A stretch of DNA of 64,000 bases, from the NCBI RefSeq assembly GCF_026341825.1, contig NZ_JAPENY010000003.1, forward strand, positions 1,240,001 through 1,304,000, written 5' to 3'. A program made the position numbers and the translations under genes. This stretch comes from Streptomyces sp. NBC_00620 (GTDB lineage Bacteria; Actinomycetota; Actinomycetes; Streptomycetales; Streptomycetaceae). This document shows, piece after piece, positions 31,351-39,742 of this stretch (the stretch's first letter is position 1; every line of letters begins with the position of its first letter). The notes under the pieces were generated by a model. It was given only the letters and a program-made list of their open reading frames with translations. It did no database searches and was not told the origin of the DNA.

Positions 31351-33639
31351 TCAGGCGACGGCCGCGGGTTCGAGCCGGACGACGACACCCTTCGACGTAG
31401 GGGTGTTACTGATGTCGGCCACGCTGTCCAGCGGCACCAGGACGTTGGTCTCCGGGTAGTACGCGGCGGCGGAACCGGGAGTGGTCGGATAGGAGACCAC
31501 CCGGAACTTCTCCGCACGGCGTTCCACGCCGTCGCGCCACACGCTCACCAGGTCCACCTCGCTGCGGTCGGCGAGCCCGAGCGCCTCCAGGTCGACGGGG
31601 TTCACCAGGACCACGCGGCGGCCGTTGTGGATGCCCCGGTAGCGGTCGTTCATGGCGTACGGGATGGTGTTCCACTGGTCGTGCGAGCGCAGCGTCTGGA
31701 GCAGCAGATGCCCCGCGGGTGCGCTCAGCATCTCGAAGTCGTTGCAGGTGAAGACGGCCTTGCCGCTCGGGGTCGGGAACACCCCGGAGTTCACCGGGTT
31801 GGGCAGCCGGAAGCCGCCCGGCCGGTCGACCCGGACGCTGAAGTCGTCGAAGCCCGGGACGACCCGGGAGATCCGGTCGCGGATCGTGCCGTAGTCCGCC
31901 TCGAACTTCTCCCAGGGGATGGACGGTTGGTCGCCCAGGGTCCGCCGGGCCAGCCGCGAGATGATCGCCACCTCGCTGAGCAGGTGCGGTGAGGCCGGGT
32001 GCAGGCGGCCCCGGGAGGCGTGCACCTCGCTCATGGAGTCCTCGACGGTGATGAACTGCTCGCCGCTCGCCTGGATGTCCCGGTCGCTGCGGCCCAGGGT
32101 GGGCAGGATCAGCGCGGTGTCTCCGCAGACGGTGTGGGAGCGGTTGAGCTTGGTGGAGATGTGCGCGGTGAGACGGCACCGTCGCATCGCCCGCTCGGTG
32201 ACGTCGCTGTCGGGCGTGGCCCTGATGAAGTTTCCGGCGACCCCGACGAAGACCTTGGCCTCGCCGTCGCGCATGGCCCGGATGGCGTTCACCGAGTCCA
32301 GGCCGTGCTTGGTGGGCGGGGTGAAGGCGAACTCGCGCTCCAGGGCGTCCAGGAAGCTCTGCGGCATCCGCTCCCAGATGCCCATGGTCCGGTCGCCCTG
32401 CACATTGCTGTGGCCGCGCACCGGGCAGACACCCGCTCCGGGTTTGCCGATGTTGCCGCGCAGCATGAGGAAGTTGACGACCTCACGGATGGTGGGGACG
32501 GCGTGCTTCTGCTGGGTGAGCCCCATCGCCCAGCAGACGATGATGTTCTCCGCGGCGAGGACCCGCTCGCCCACCGCCTCGATCTCCTCGCGGGTGAGAC
32601 CCGTGGCGTCGAGGATGTCGTCCCAGTTGGCCTTGCGGGCCTGCGCGGCGAACGCTTCGAAGCCGATCGTGGACACGTCGATGAATCCGTGGTCGAGGAC
32701 CGTTCCCGGCGCGGCTTCCTCGGCCTCCAGCAGGAGCAGGTTCAGCGCCTGGAAGAGCGCGAGGTCGCCGCCAGGGCGGATCTGGAGGAACTGGTCGGCG
32801 ATGGCGGTGCCGCGGCCGACGATTCCGCGGGCCTTCTGCGGGTGCTTGAACCGCATGAGGCCGGCCTCGGGCAGCGGGTTCACGGCGACGATGTGGCCGC
32901 CGTTCAGCTTGGTCTCCTCCAGCGCGGAGAGCATCCGCGGGTGGTTGGTGCCCGGGTTCTGGCCCACCACGAAGACGAGGTCGGAGTGGTGGATGTCGTC
33001 CAGGCTCACGCTGCCCTTGCCGATGCCCAGCGTCTCCCCGAGCGCGGAGCCGCTGGACTCGTGGCACATGTTGCTGCAGTCGGGCAGGTTGTTCGTGCCG
33101 AAGGCCCGGGCGAAGAGCTGGAGGAGGAAGGCGGCCTCGTTGTTGAGCCGGCCCGAGGTGTAGAAGAGGGCTTCGTCGGGCGATTCGAGCAGGCGCAGTT
33201 CCTCGGCGAGCAGACCGAGGGCGTCGTCCCAGCCGATCGGCTCGTAGTGGTCCGAGCCGGGCCGCTTGACCATGGGTTCGGTCAGCCTGCCCTGTTGGTT
33301 GAGCCAGTAGTCGGACTTCTGGCCCAGCTCGGACACCGAGTGTTCCCGGAAGAAGTCGGCGGTGACGCGGCGTGAGGTCGCCTCGTCGTTGATGTGCTTG
33401 GCGCCGTTCTCGCAGTACTCGTTCTTGGCCCGGTGGCCCGGCGCGGGTTCCGGCCAGGCGCAGCCGGGGCAGTCGAAGCCCTTGGTCTGGTTGATGTTCA
33501 GCAGGGTCAGCGCCGTGCGCCGGACCGAGGTCTGGCCCAGCGAGTACTGGATCGCGTGTGTGACGGCGGGGAGTCCGGTCGCCCAGGTCTTGGGCGGGGT
33601 GACTTCCAGTCGGTCTTCCGGGTCCTCGATGGTGCTCAT
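31351..33639 (-). CDS. FdhF/YdeP-family molybdopterin oxidoreductase
   Basis: A 762-residue molybdenum enzyme; E. coli YdeP has about 759 residues and the same motifs. An N-terminal iron-sulfur region has DCPGCAWPE and EYCENGAK; CSNMCHESSG follows and GHSNVQGDRTMGIWE is in the middle. The Mo ligand region uses Cys, not Sec. Unlike FdsA it has no ferredoxin domains and no NAD partner gene nearby. It may be a second formate dehydrogenase or act on another small acid; the reaction of YdeP proteins is not established as far as I know. ATG 33639 is chosen at MSTIEDPEDR. A LysR-type box lies 133 bp upstream, the same as before oxc. Confidence 0.88.
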   Translation of the reverse strand: MSTIEDPEDRLEVTPPKTWATGLPAVTHAIQYSLGQTSVRRTALTLLNINQTKGFDCPGCAWPEPAPGHRAKNEYCENGAKHINDEATSRRVTADFFREHSVSELGQKSDYWLNQQGRLTEPMVKRPGSDHYEPIGWDDALGLLAEELRLLESPDEALFYTSGRLNNEAAFLLQLFARAFGTNNLPDCSNMCHESSGSALGETLGIGKGSVSLDDIHHSDLVFVVGQNPGTNHPRMLSALEETKLNGGHIVAVNPLPEAGLMRFKHPQKARGIVGRGTAIADQFLQIRPGGDLALFQALNLLLLEAEEAAPGTVLDHGFIDVSTIGFEAFAAQARKANWDDILDATGLTREEIEAVGERVLAAENIIVCWAMGLTQQKHAVPTIREVVNFLMLRGNIGKPGAGVCPVRGHSNVQGDRTMGIWERMPQSFLDALEREFAFTPPTKHGLDSVNAIRAMRDGEAKVFVGVAGNFIRATPDSDVTERAMRRCRLTAHISTKLNRSHTVCGDTALILPTLGRSDRDIQASGEQFITVEDSMSEVHASRGRLHPASPHLLSEVAIISRLARRTLGDQPSIPWEKFEADYGTIRDRISRVVPGFDDFSVRVDRPGGFRLPNPVNSGVFPTPSGKAVFTCNDFEMLSAPAGHLLLQTLRSHDQWNTIPYAMNDRYRGIHNGRRVVLVNPVDLEALGLADRSEVDLVSVWRDGVERRAEKFRVVSYPTTPGSAAAYYPETNVLVPLDSVADISNTPTSKGVVVRLEPAAVA

Positions 33640-33771
33640 GATCTGGCCTGTGCCTTTCTGCCGCTCCCGCGCGCACGACAAATCCAGCGCCGCGGCGGGA
33701 ACCGAAATCCCGCTCGTGATCAGCTTCGGCCAGGCCTTGAGAAGTAGTCAAAGAGAGAACAACTTCCACGC

Positions 33772-33788
33772 GATAGAAGCCGTCTATC
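33772..33788. promoter_or_regulatory. LysR-type box before the YdeP-type oxidoreductase gene
   Basis: GATAGAAGCCGTCTATC, a perfect GATAG-N7-CTATC repeat with T-N11-A, matching 17847-17863 in arms and spacing. It lies 133 bp before the oxidoreductase start and 61 bp after the convergently read-out end of frc2, so it should serve the oxidoreductase gene. Confidence 0.7.
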
Positions 33789-33848
33789 AAACGGTCGGCA
33801 CCCCTTCTGACCTGCCCTGACGAGGGTCGCCGGGTGGACGGCAGTCGG

Positions 33849-35078
33849 TCAGATCACACCCTGGGCCTTGAGCAGCGGCAGCTCGTCGCGGGAGAGGCCG
33901 AGCTCGCGGAGGTAGATCTCCTCGTTGTGCTCGCCGAGCAGCGGGGACCGCTCCACCTTGACCGGGGAGTCGGAGAGTTTCAGGGGGTTGCCGACCGTGA
34001 CGTACGTTCCGCGCTCGGGGTGCTCGACCTCGACGACGATCTCGTTGGCGGCGAGCGAGGCGTCCTCGATGATCTCCTTGGTGGACAGGACCGGGCCGCA
34101 AGGGATGTGGTGGGCGTTGAGCGCCTCGAGCACCTCCATCTTGGAGAGGGTGCTGGTCCATTCCTCGATGAGCTGGAACATCTTCCCGAGCTTGGGCAGC
34201 CTGATCTCGGGGGTGGCCCACTCGGGGTCCTCGGCCAGCTCGGGCCGGCCGATGAGTTCGCTGATCGGCTTCCAGCCGACGGGCTGGACGATCACGTACA
34301 CGTAGTCGTTCGGGCCGCCCGGCGCGCACCTGACCGCCCAGCCCGGCTGCCCGCCGCCGCTCGCGTTGCCCGAGCGCGGCACCTCGTCGCCGAAGTCCTC
34401 GTTCGGGAACTCCGCGAGCGGGCCGTGCGCGAGCCGCTGCTGATCGCGCAGTTTCACCCGGCAGAGGTTGAGCACGGCGTGCTGCATCGCGACGTTGACC
34501 CGCTGGCCGCGACCGGTGTGGGTGCGCTGGAAGAGAGCGGCGAGGATCCCCGCCACGGCGTGCATACCGGTGCCGGAGTCGCCGATCTGCGCGCCCGTCG
34601 CGAGCGGCGGGCCGTCCTCGAAGCCGGTGGTCGCCATCGACCCGCCCATGGCCTGGGCGACGACCTCGTACGCCTTGTAGTTGGTGTACGGGCCTTCGCC
34701 GAAGCCCTTGATGGAGGCGTACACGATGCGGGGGTTGATCTCGCGGATGCGGTCCCAGGTGAAGCCCATGCGGTCGATGGCGCCGGGTCCGAAGTTCTCG
34801 ACCATCACGTCGGAGCCCCGGATCAGCTCCGTGAGGATCTCTTTGCCGCGCTCGGTCTTGGTGTTGAGGGTGATGCTGCGCTTGTTGCTGTTGAGCATCG
34901 TGAAGTAGAGGCTGTCCACGTCCGGGATGTCGCGCAGCTGCTTGCGCGTGATGTCACCGGTCGGCGCCTCGACCTTGACCACATCGGCACCGAGCCACGC
35001 GAGGATCTGCGTTGCGGACGGGCCGGACTGAACGTGCGTCATATCCAGGACGCGCACGCCCTCGAGAGCCTTCGTCAT
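33849..35078 (-). CDS. frc: Second formyl-CoA:oxalate CoA-transferase
   Basis: A 409-residue class III CoA-transferase clearly of the Frc group. The nucleophile is Asp167 in AQIGDSGTGMH; Gln17 is kept in HVQSGPS; the glycine loop is ASGGGQPG. Long stretches match the first Frc (for example SLYFTMLNSNKRS against ALYFTMLNSNKRS), but the middle is diverged. It is not in an oxc operon: it stands alone with a GntR-type box 41 bp upstream, while the first frc is under the LysR-type box through oxc. It may be a differently regulated isoenzyme or use another acceptor acid. ATG 35078 has GAGGCGG upstream. Confidence 0.9.
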   Translation of the reverse strand: MTKALEGVRVLDMTHVQSGPSATQILAWLGADVVKVEAPTGDITRKQLRDIPDVDSLYFTMLNSNKRSITLNTKTERGKEILTELIRGSDVMVENFGPGAIDRMGFTWDRIREINPRIVYASIKGFGEGPYTNYKAYEVVAQAMGGSMATTGFEDGPPLATGAQIGDSGTGMHAVAGILAALFQRTHTGRGQRVNVAMQHAVLNLCRVKLRDQQRLAHGPLAEFPNEDFGDEVPRSGNASGGGQPGWAVRCAPGGPNDYVYVIVQPVGWKPISELIGRPELAEDPEWATPEIRLPKLGKMFQLIEEWTSTLSKMEVLEALNAHHIPCGPVLSTKEIIEDASLAANEIVVEVEHPERGTYVTVGNPLKLSDSPVKVERSPLLGEHNEEIYLRELGLSRDELPLLKAQGVI

Positions 35079-35118
35079 GATCGCCGCCTCACTCTGTGTG
35101 TCGCCATCCCAGGGGCCC

Positions 35119-35143
35119 CATACTGTAGATTGCATACCGTATG
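35119..35143. promoter_or_regulatory. GntR-type box before frc2
   Basis: CATAC-TGTAGATT-GCATA (35119-35136) fits the island box with one right-half mismatch; GTATG at 35139-35143 adds the same outer repeat (CATAC-N15-GTATG) as at 31248. It contains TTGCATAC. The frc2 start is 41 bp away. Confidence 0.75.
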
Positions 35144-35211
35144 GAGTTGCTTCATGGTTGCGGCACGAACGAGGGATGTCCAGAGGGCGCTGATGGTTTT
35201 CGCTTCGCCGG

Positions 35212-36279
35212 CTACCGGAGAAGCGCGCTCCGGGCGAGCCAGTCCGCCGTGTACGGGCGGTGGTGGGCGGGCAGGTTCGCGCAGCCGTGGTTGCCCTCGT
35301 CCAGCGCGAGGAGTTCGGCGGGGCCTGAGGACTCCTCGACGAGGCGGCGGGCGTCCTGCCAGGGGAAGAGGCGGTCGCGTTTGCCGGTGACGACGAGGAG
35401 GGGGCAGGTGATCGACTTCGTACGGCCGGACAGGGTGAGGGCGCGAGCGGCCCGAGCCGCGGCAGACTCGTCCGGCGCGTGGGAGCGGTGACGGAAGGCG
35501 GCGCGGGTGAGGGGTGGCAGGAGATCCCAGGCGGCTCCGAAGTCGTAGGGGCCGGCGAGCGCCACGCAGGCGCGCACCCGGTCGTCGCCTGCGGCCACCC
35601 GTGGGGCGTAGTAGCCGCCGAGGCTGACCCCCCAGACGGCGATCCGCCCGGCGTCGACGCCCGGCTGGGCGGCGAGGGCGTCGATGAGTGCGCGGCCGGG
35701 ATCCTCCCAGGCCGCGGTGATGGGCAGGTCGTACTCGGCCTCGCCCTGGCCGGGGCCGTCCACGGAGAAGGTGGCCAACCCCCGGTCGAGGAAGGTGCGT
35801 TCGGTGGTACGGAACTCCTCCTTGGCGGAGTCGAGTCCGGGGATCATCAGTACGGCGGGGTGCGGGCCCGGACCGGCGGGCATGCGGAGTACGCCCACCA
35901 GCGTGGCGCCCTGGTAGGGGATCTCGATACGGCGTCCCGGTGGGTCGAGGTGCGGCAGGGCGTCGTTCAGACACCGGACCGCCGCGCGGTGGGCATCGCG
36001 GGCCTCGTCCGGGTCCTCGAAGTACAGGAACTTCCCGAAGTGGTAGTAGAGGGCGGCCCTGGCGAGGTGTTCGCCGGTTGAGCGGGTACGGCCCTGCGCG
36101 AGGGCGTCGCGGCCGAGCCGTTCGTGCCCGGCCGCCGCTCCGGACCAGGCGGCGCACCACTGCCCCCAGTGCTCCAGTGGGCCGGTGACCGCCTGGAAGT
36201 CGGAGACGATCACGCCGTTGGTGGTGAAGCGCGGGGCCCAGTTGGCGAGGGCGGAGGTGATGCGCGCGTCCTTGGTCAC
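35212..36279 (-). CDS. Alpha/beta hydrolase of the FrsA / dihydroxypseudooxynicotine-hydrolase type
   Basis: A 355-residue hydrolase with an N-terminal helical cap of about 120 residues, then the alpha/beta core. The nucleophile is Ser219 in GVSLGGYY; acid and base are Asp302 (GKRDRLF) and His331 (EGNHGCAN). Spacing and numbering are close to the C-C bond-cleaving 2,6-dihydroxypseudooxynicotine hydrolase (Ser217/Asp300/His329, from memory). It may cleave a C-C or ester bond in the substrate imported by the adjacent ABC system. GTG 36279 overlaps the upstream ATPase stop (GTGA) and has GGAGGAG upstream. Last gene of the nine-gene operon. Confidence 0.82.
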   Translation of the reverse strand: MTKDARITSALANWAPRFTTNGVIVSDFQAVTGPLEHWGQWCAAWSGAAAGHERLGRDALAQGRTRSTGEHLARAALYYHFGKFLYFEDPDEARDAHRAAVRCLNDALPHLDPPGRRIEIPYQGATLVGVLRMPAGPGPHPAVLMIPGLDSAKEEFRTTERTFLDRGLATFSVDGPGQGEAEYDLPITAAWEDPGRALIDALAAQPGVDAGRIAVWGVSLGGYYAPRVAAGDDRVRACVALAGPYDFGAAWDLLPPLTRAAFRHRSHAPDESAAARAARALTLSGRTKSITCPLLVVTGKRDRLFPWQDARRLVEESSGPAELLALDEGNHGCANLPAHHRPYTADWLARSALLR

Positions 36280-37007
36280 GGTCCTGCTCCTCCTGTTGTC
36301 GGGGCGCCCAGGTAGAGCTGCCCGATGTCGGGGTGGGCGGCGATCTCGGCGGCCCTGCCGGTGAGCCGGACCCGGCCGCCTTCCATGACGACACCGTGGG
36401 TGGCGAGGCCGAGCCCGATCCGTACGTTCTGCTCGACCAGCAGGACGGTGGCGCCCGCGAGGTGGATGCGCTCGATCAGTGCGGCGACCGCCGCGAGGCT
36501 CTGGGGATCCAGGCCGAGGGACGGCTCGTCCAACATCACGACCTTCGGCTCCAGCATCAGACCCCGGCCGATCTCGACCATGCGGCGCTGGCCGCCCGAG
36601 AGGTTCCCGGCGGGTTCCCCGGCCCGCTCGCGTACGAGGGGCACGAGTTCCTCCACGGCGGCGAGCCGGGCGCGCAGCAGGGCACGGTCCTTGCGGATGA
36701 GGTAGCCGCCCATCAGGACGTTCTCGGCAATGGTCATCTTGGGGAAGAGCGCCTGGGACTGCGGGACTTGTACGACGCCGTGACGCAGGATGTCGCGCGG
36801 GGAGAGCCCCGACAGGGGGCTGCCATCCAGCCGGACCTCTCCGGTACGGGGGTTCAGCAGTCCCGAGATCACCCGCAGGACGGTGGACTTGCCGGCGCCG
36901 TTGGGCCCGATGACACAGGTCACGGTGGACGGCGCGCACTCCAGAAACACCCCGTGCAGGACGTCGCCGCCCCCGTACCCCGCCACCACCCCGTCGAGGG
37001 TCAGCAC
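36276..37007 (-). CDS. Branched-chain-type ABC importer ATPase (LivF-like)
   Basis: A 243-residue ATPase. Walker A is GPNGAGKST, the signature LSGGQRRMVEIGRGL, and Walker B VVMLDEPSLGLDP, all in the LivF pattern, with the switch His replaced by Gln (LVEQN) as usual for LivF. GTG 37007 is chosen: GGAGG lies upstream and the protein then starts VLTLDGVVAGY. It overlaps the end of the LivM-LivG gene by 7 bp and the hydrolase gene by 4 bp. Confidence 0.88.
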   Translation of the reverse strand: MLTLDGVVAGYGGGDVLHGVFLECAPSTVTCVIGPNGAGKSTVLRVISGLLNPRTGEVRLDGSPLSGLSPRDILRHGVVQVPQSQALFPKMTIAENVLMGGYLIRKDRALLRARLAAVEELVPLVRERAGEPAGNLSGGQRRMVEIGRGLMLEPKVVMLDEPSLGLDPQSLAAVAALIERIHLAGATVLLVEQNVRIGLGLATHGVVMEGGRVRLTGRAAEIAAHPDIGQLYLGAPTTGGAGP

Positions 37008-38863
37008 GGCTGATCCGCCTCCTTCTCCGGCTCCGGTGACTTGTCCTGCGGCTCCTTCCGCTCCCCCAAGTACGCCTCCAGGACCGCCGGATCGTCGCGG
37101 ATCAGCCCCGGCGGCCCCTCGGCGATCGGCCTGCCCTGCGAGAAGACGACCACCGGGTCGCACAGGTCCAGGACGAGCGGGATGTTGTGCTCGACGAGCA
37201 GGAAACCGACGCCCTGGTCGGCGAGTTGACGGATGATGCCCTTCAAGTGATCGACCAGGGCCGGGTTGATGCCCCCGGCGGGCTCGTCGAGAAGGATCAG
37301 CCGGGTGTCGAGCATCAGGATCTGGGCGAGTTCGACCAGCTTCTGCTGCCCGTACGACAGTGAGCCCGCGGGTTCCTCCGCGAACCGTCCAAGCCCCATG
37401 AAGTCGAGGAGTTCACGGGCGCGCGCGGCCTCGGCGCCGGTGACTCCGCCTCGTACCGCCGTACGCCAGCGGCCGTCGGGGAGCGGTGCGACGACGTTCT
37501 CCAGGACGCTCATCCCACCGAACAGCCGGGTGGTCTGAAAGGTACGGCCCAGGCCGAGGTGGCAGCGCTCCCAGGGAGGCATCCGGTCGATCCGGCGCCC
37601 CTCGAAGGTGATCTCCCCCACGTCGGCCCGCAGGGTGCCGGTGACCAGGTTGAACAGGGTGGTCTTCCCCGAGCCGTTGGGCCCGATCAGACCGGTGATG
37701 GTGCCGCGCCGTACGACGAGATCGGCGCCGTCCACCGCGACCAGTCCCCCGAAGTTCTTCGACACCCCGCTGATCCGCAAGAGTTCACCGGTCGCCGGCC
37801 GCTCCACACGCGAGGCCACCACGGGCGGCAGCCGCCCCAGCGCGCCTTCCTGGTCGGTGTACTCCACCGTTCGCGGATGCCGTGCCCGCCACCAGGCGGC
37901 CGCCCCCGGCAGCAGCCCCTGCGGCAGGAACAGCACCACACCCGTGAGCAGCCCCCCGAACAGCAGCAGCCTGCTGCTCGACCCGCCGCCGTACACGGTG
38001 GCCGCCTCGCTGCCGATGGCGACGACGAACGCGCCGACCACCGGCCCGTACAGGCTGCCGCGCCCGCCGATCAGGGCCGCGAGGACCACCATGACGCTCG
38101 CCAGAACGGCGAACATGGTGGTGGGGCTGATGTAGGAGAGGAAGTAACCGTAGATTCCGCCCGCGACTCCGGTGAAGAAGGCGCCCGACGCGAAGGCCGT
38201 CACCTTGTAGCGGGTGGTGGGGATGCCGATGGCGGCGGCCTTGCCCTCGTCCTCCCGGATGGCGAGCAGGCCGGCGCCGAGTTTCCGGGTCCGCACCCAG
38301 GCGCTGAAGGCGAGGGTGAGGATCAGCAGGCCCAGAAAGAGGTAGTAGAAGGGCAGGTTGCCGGTCTCGCGGGACCAGGGCGGCAGCGGCATCGCCAAAC
38401 CCTGGTTGCCGTGCGTCAGTCGGGTGAGGTTGGTCGCGAGGACCTGGAGGGTGAGCAGCAGCGCGATGGTGACGATGACGAAGGCGGCGCCGCGCGAGCG
38501 CAGCACGACCGCGCCGAGCGCCACCGCGACGCCTGCCGCGAGTACCCCGCCGAGCGGTGCGGACAACAGCGGGTTGATGCCGAGGCGTTCGGCGGCGATG
38601 CCGCCCATGTAGGCGCCCGCGCCGAGGAAGGCACTGTGGCCGAGCGAGATGTAACCGGCGTACCCGGAAAGGATGTTCCAGCTCACCGCCTGGACCGCGA
38701 GCAGCAGACAGAGCACGGCGACCGTCAGGTGGTACTCGGTGCCGATCCCCAGCACCGGATAGACAGCCAGGGCCGCCGCAACCGCCACGACCGGGACCGC
38801 TGTCTTCGCCCCGGCCCGCGTGAGCACGGCCTTCACGCCGCCAAGCGGTAGCACGGTCTTCAT
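37001..38863 (-). CDS. Fused branched-chain-type permease and ATPase (LivM-LivG)
   Basis: A 620-residue fusion. Residues about 1-330 are a LivM permease with eight or so hydrophobic segments and the loop IREDEGKAAAIGIP that meets the ATPase; after a short charged linker (WRARHPRTVEYTDQEG), residues about 365-600 are LivG, with Walker A GPNGSGKTT, LGRTFQTTRLF, the signature LSYGQQKLVELA and Walker B LILLDEPAGGINP. Usually these are two genes. ATG 38863 overlaps the livH-type gene by ATGA. Together with the LivF-like and LivH-like proteins and the receptor it completes one HAAT importer. Confidence 0.9.
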   Translation of the reverse strand: MKTVLPLGGVKAVLTRAGAKTAVPVVAVAAALAVYPVLGIGTEYHLTVAVLCLLLAVQAVSWNILSGYAGYISLGHSAFLGAGAYMGGIAAERLGINPLLSAPLGGVLAAGVAVALGAVVLRSRGAAFVIVTIALLLTLQVLATNLTRLTHGNQGLAMPLPPWSRETGNLPFYYLFLGLLILTLAFSAWVRTRKLGAGLLAIREDEGKAAAIGIPTTRYKVTAFASGAFFTGVAGGIYGYFLSYISPTTMFAVLASVMVVLAALIGGRGSLYGPVVGAFVVAIGSEAATVYGGGSSSRLLLFGGLLTGVVLFLPQGLLPGAAAWWRARHPRTVEYTDQEGALGRLPPVVASRVERPATGELLRISGVSKNFGGLVAVDGADLVVRRGTITGLIGPNGSGKTTLFNLVTGTLRADVGEITFEGRRIDRMPPWERCHLGLGRTFQTTRLFGGMSVLENVVAPLPDGRWRTAVRGGVTGAEAARARELLDFMGLGRFAEEPAGSLSYGQQKLVELAQILMLDTRLILLDEPAGGINPALVDHLKGIIRQLADQGVGFLLVEHNIPLVLDLCDPVVVFSQGRPIAEGPPGLIRDDPAVLEAYLGERKEPQDKSPEPEKEADQPC

Positions 38864-39741
38864 GCAGCCACGTCCTCCCGTACCCGGGCGCCGAACAGGC
38901 CCTGCGGACGGACGATCAGCACCGCCATGATGACGCCGTAGAACACCAGGATCGACCACTGCGGGGACACGTACACCGAGGTCAGCGCCTCGGCGAGGCC
39001 GAGGATCAGTGCGCCGGTCAGCGCCCCCGGCAGGCTGCCGAGCCCGCCCAGGACGATGATGCCGAGGATGCGGGCTATCCACTCGTAGTGCGAGGCGGGG
39101 AAGAACGGCACCAGAACGGAGAGCACCGAGCCGCCCATGCCCGTACTGGCCGTGCCCAGGGCGAAGGCGAGCGTGGCGGTGGGCACGGCGCTCACGCCCA
39201 CCAGGGCCGCGCCGGACGGGTTCTGCGCCCAGGCGCGGATCGCCCGCCCTGTCCAGGTCCGGTTGAGGACGGCGTAGAAGGCGGCCAGAACCGCGAGCGC
39301 GGCCAGGAATCCGTACAGCGGGGCCTTGGGCAGGGAGATGGGACCCAGCGTGTACGACTCGTCGAAGTACCCGGGGGTGGCCGACCGGTAGCGGTTGCCG
39401 GCGGTCACGTTGAGCAGGCCCTCGATGAGAAGGGCCACGCCGAACATCAGCAGCACCGACATGGACGGCGGAGCGGACCGCAGCCGGGCCCCCACCAGAC
39501 GGTAGAAGACCCAGCCGAAGCCGAACATCAGCGGAGTCGTCAGGGCGGCCAGTGCGATCGGGTCGATGCCGGTCGCCCGCCACACCCACCAGGTCACGAA
39601 GGCCGACAGGACGAGGAAGGCCCCCTGGGCGACGTTGATGACGCGCATGACGCCGAAGACCAGGGTGAGGCCCGAGGCCATCAGCGCGTACACCCCGCCG
39701 ATCAGCAGCCCCAGGGCCAGCGTCTGGACGAACTCCGCCAC
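38860..39741 (-). CDS. Branched-chain-type ABC permease (LivH-like)
   Basis: A 293-residue integral membrane protein with about eight hydrophobic segments. It opens with the typical ALGLLIGGVYALMASGLTLVFGVMRVIN. The ATPase-docking loop RAWAQNPSGAALVGV is visible, and GGLGSLPGALTGALILG follows. ATG 39741 lies one base from the receptor stop, and its 3' end overlaps livMG by 4 bp. Confidence 0.92.
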   Translation of the reverse strand: MAEFVQTLALGLLIGGVYALMASGLTLVFGVMRVINVAQGAFLVLSAFVTWWVWRATGIDPIALAALTTPLMFGFGWVFYRLVGARLRSAPPSMSVLLMFGVALLIEGLLNVTAGNRYRSATPGYFDESYTLGPISLPKAPLYGFLAALAVLAAFYAVLNRTWTGRAIRAWAQNPSGAALVGVSAVPTATLAFALGTASTGMGGSVLSVLVPFFPASHYEWIARILGIIVLGGLGSLPGALTGALILGLAEALTSVYVSPQWSILVFYGVIMAVLIVRPQGLFGARVREDVAA

Positions 39742-39742
39742 A

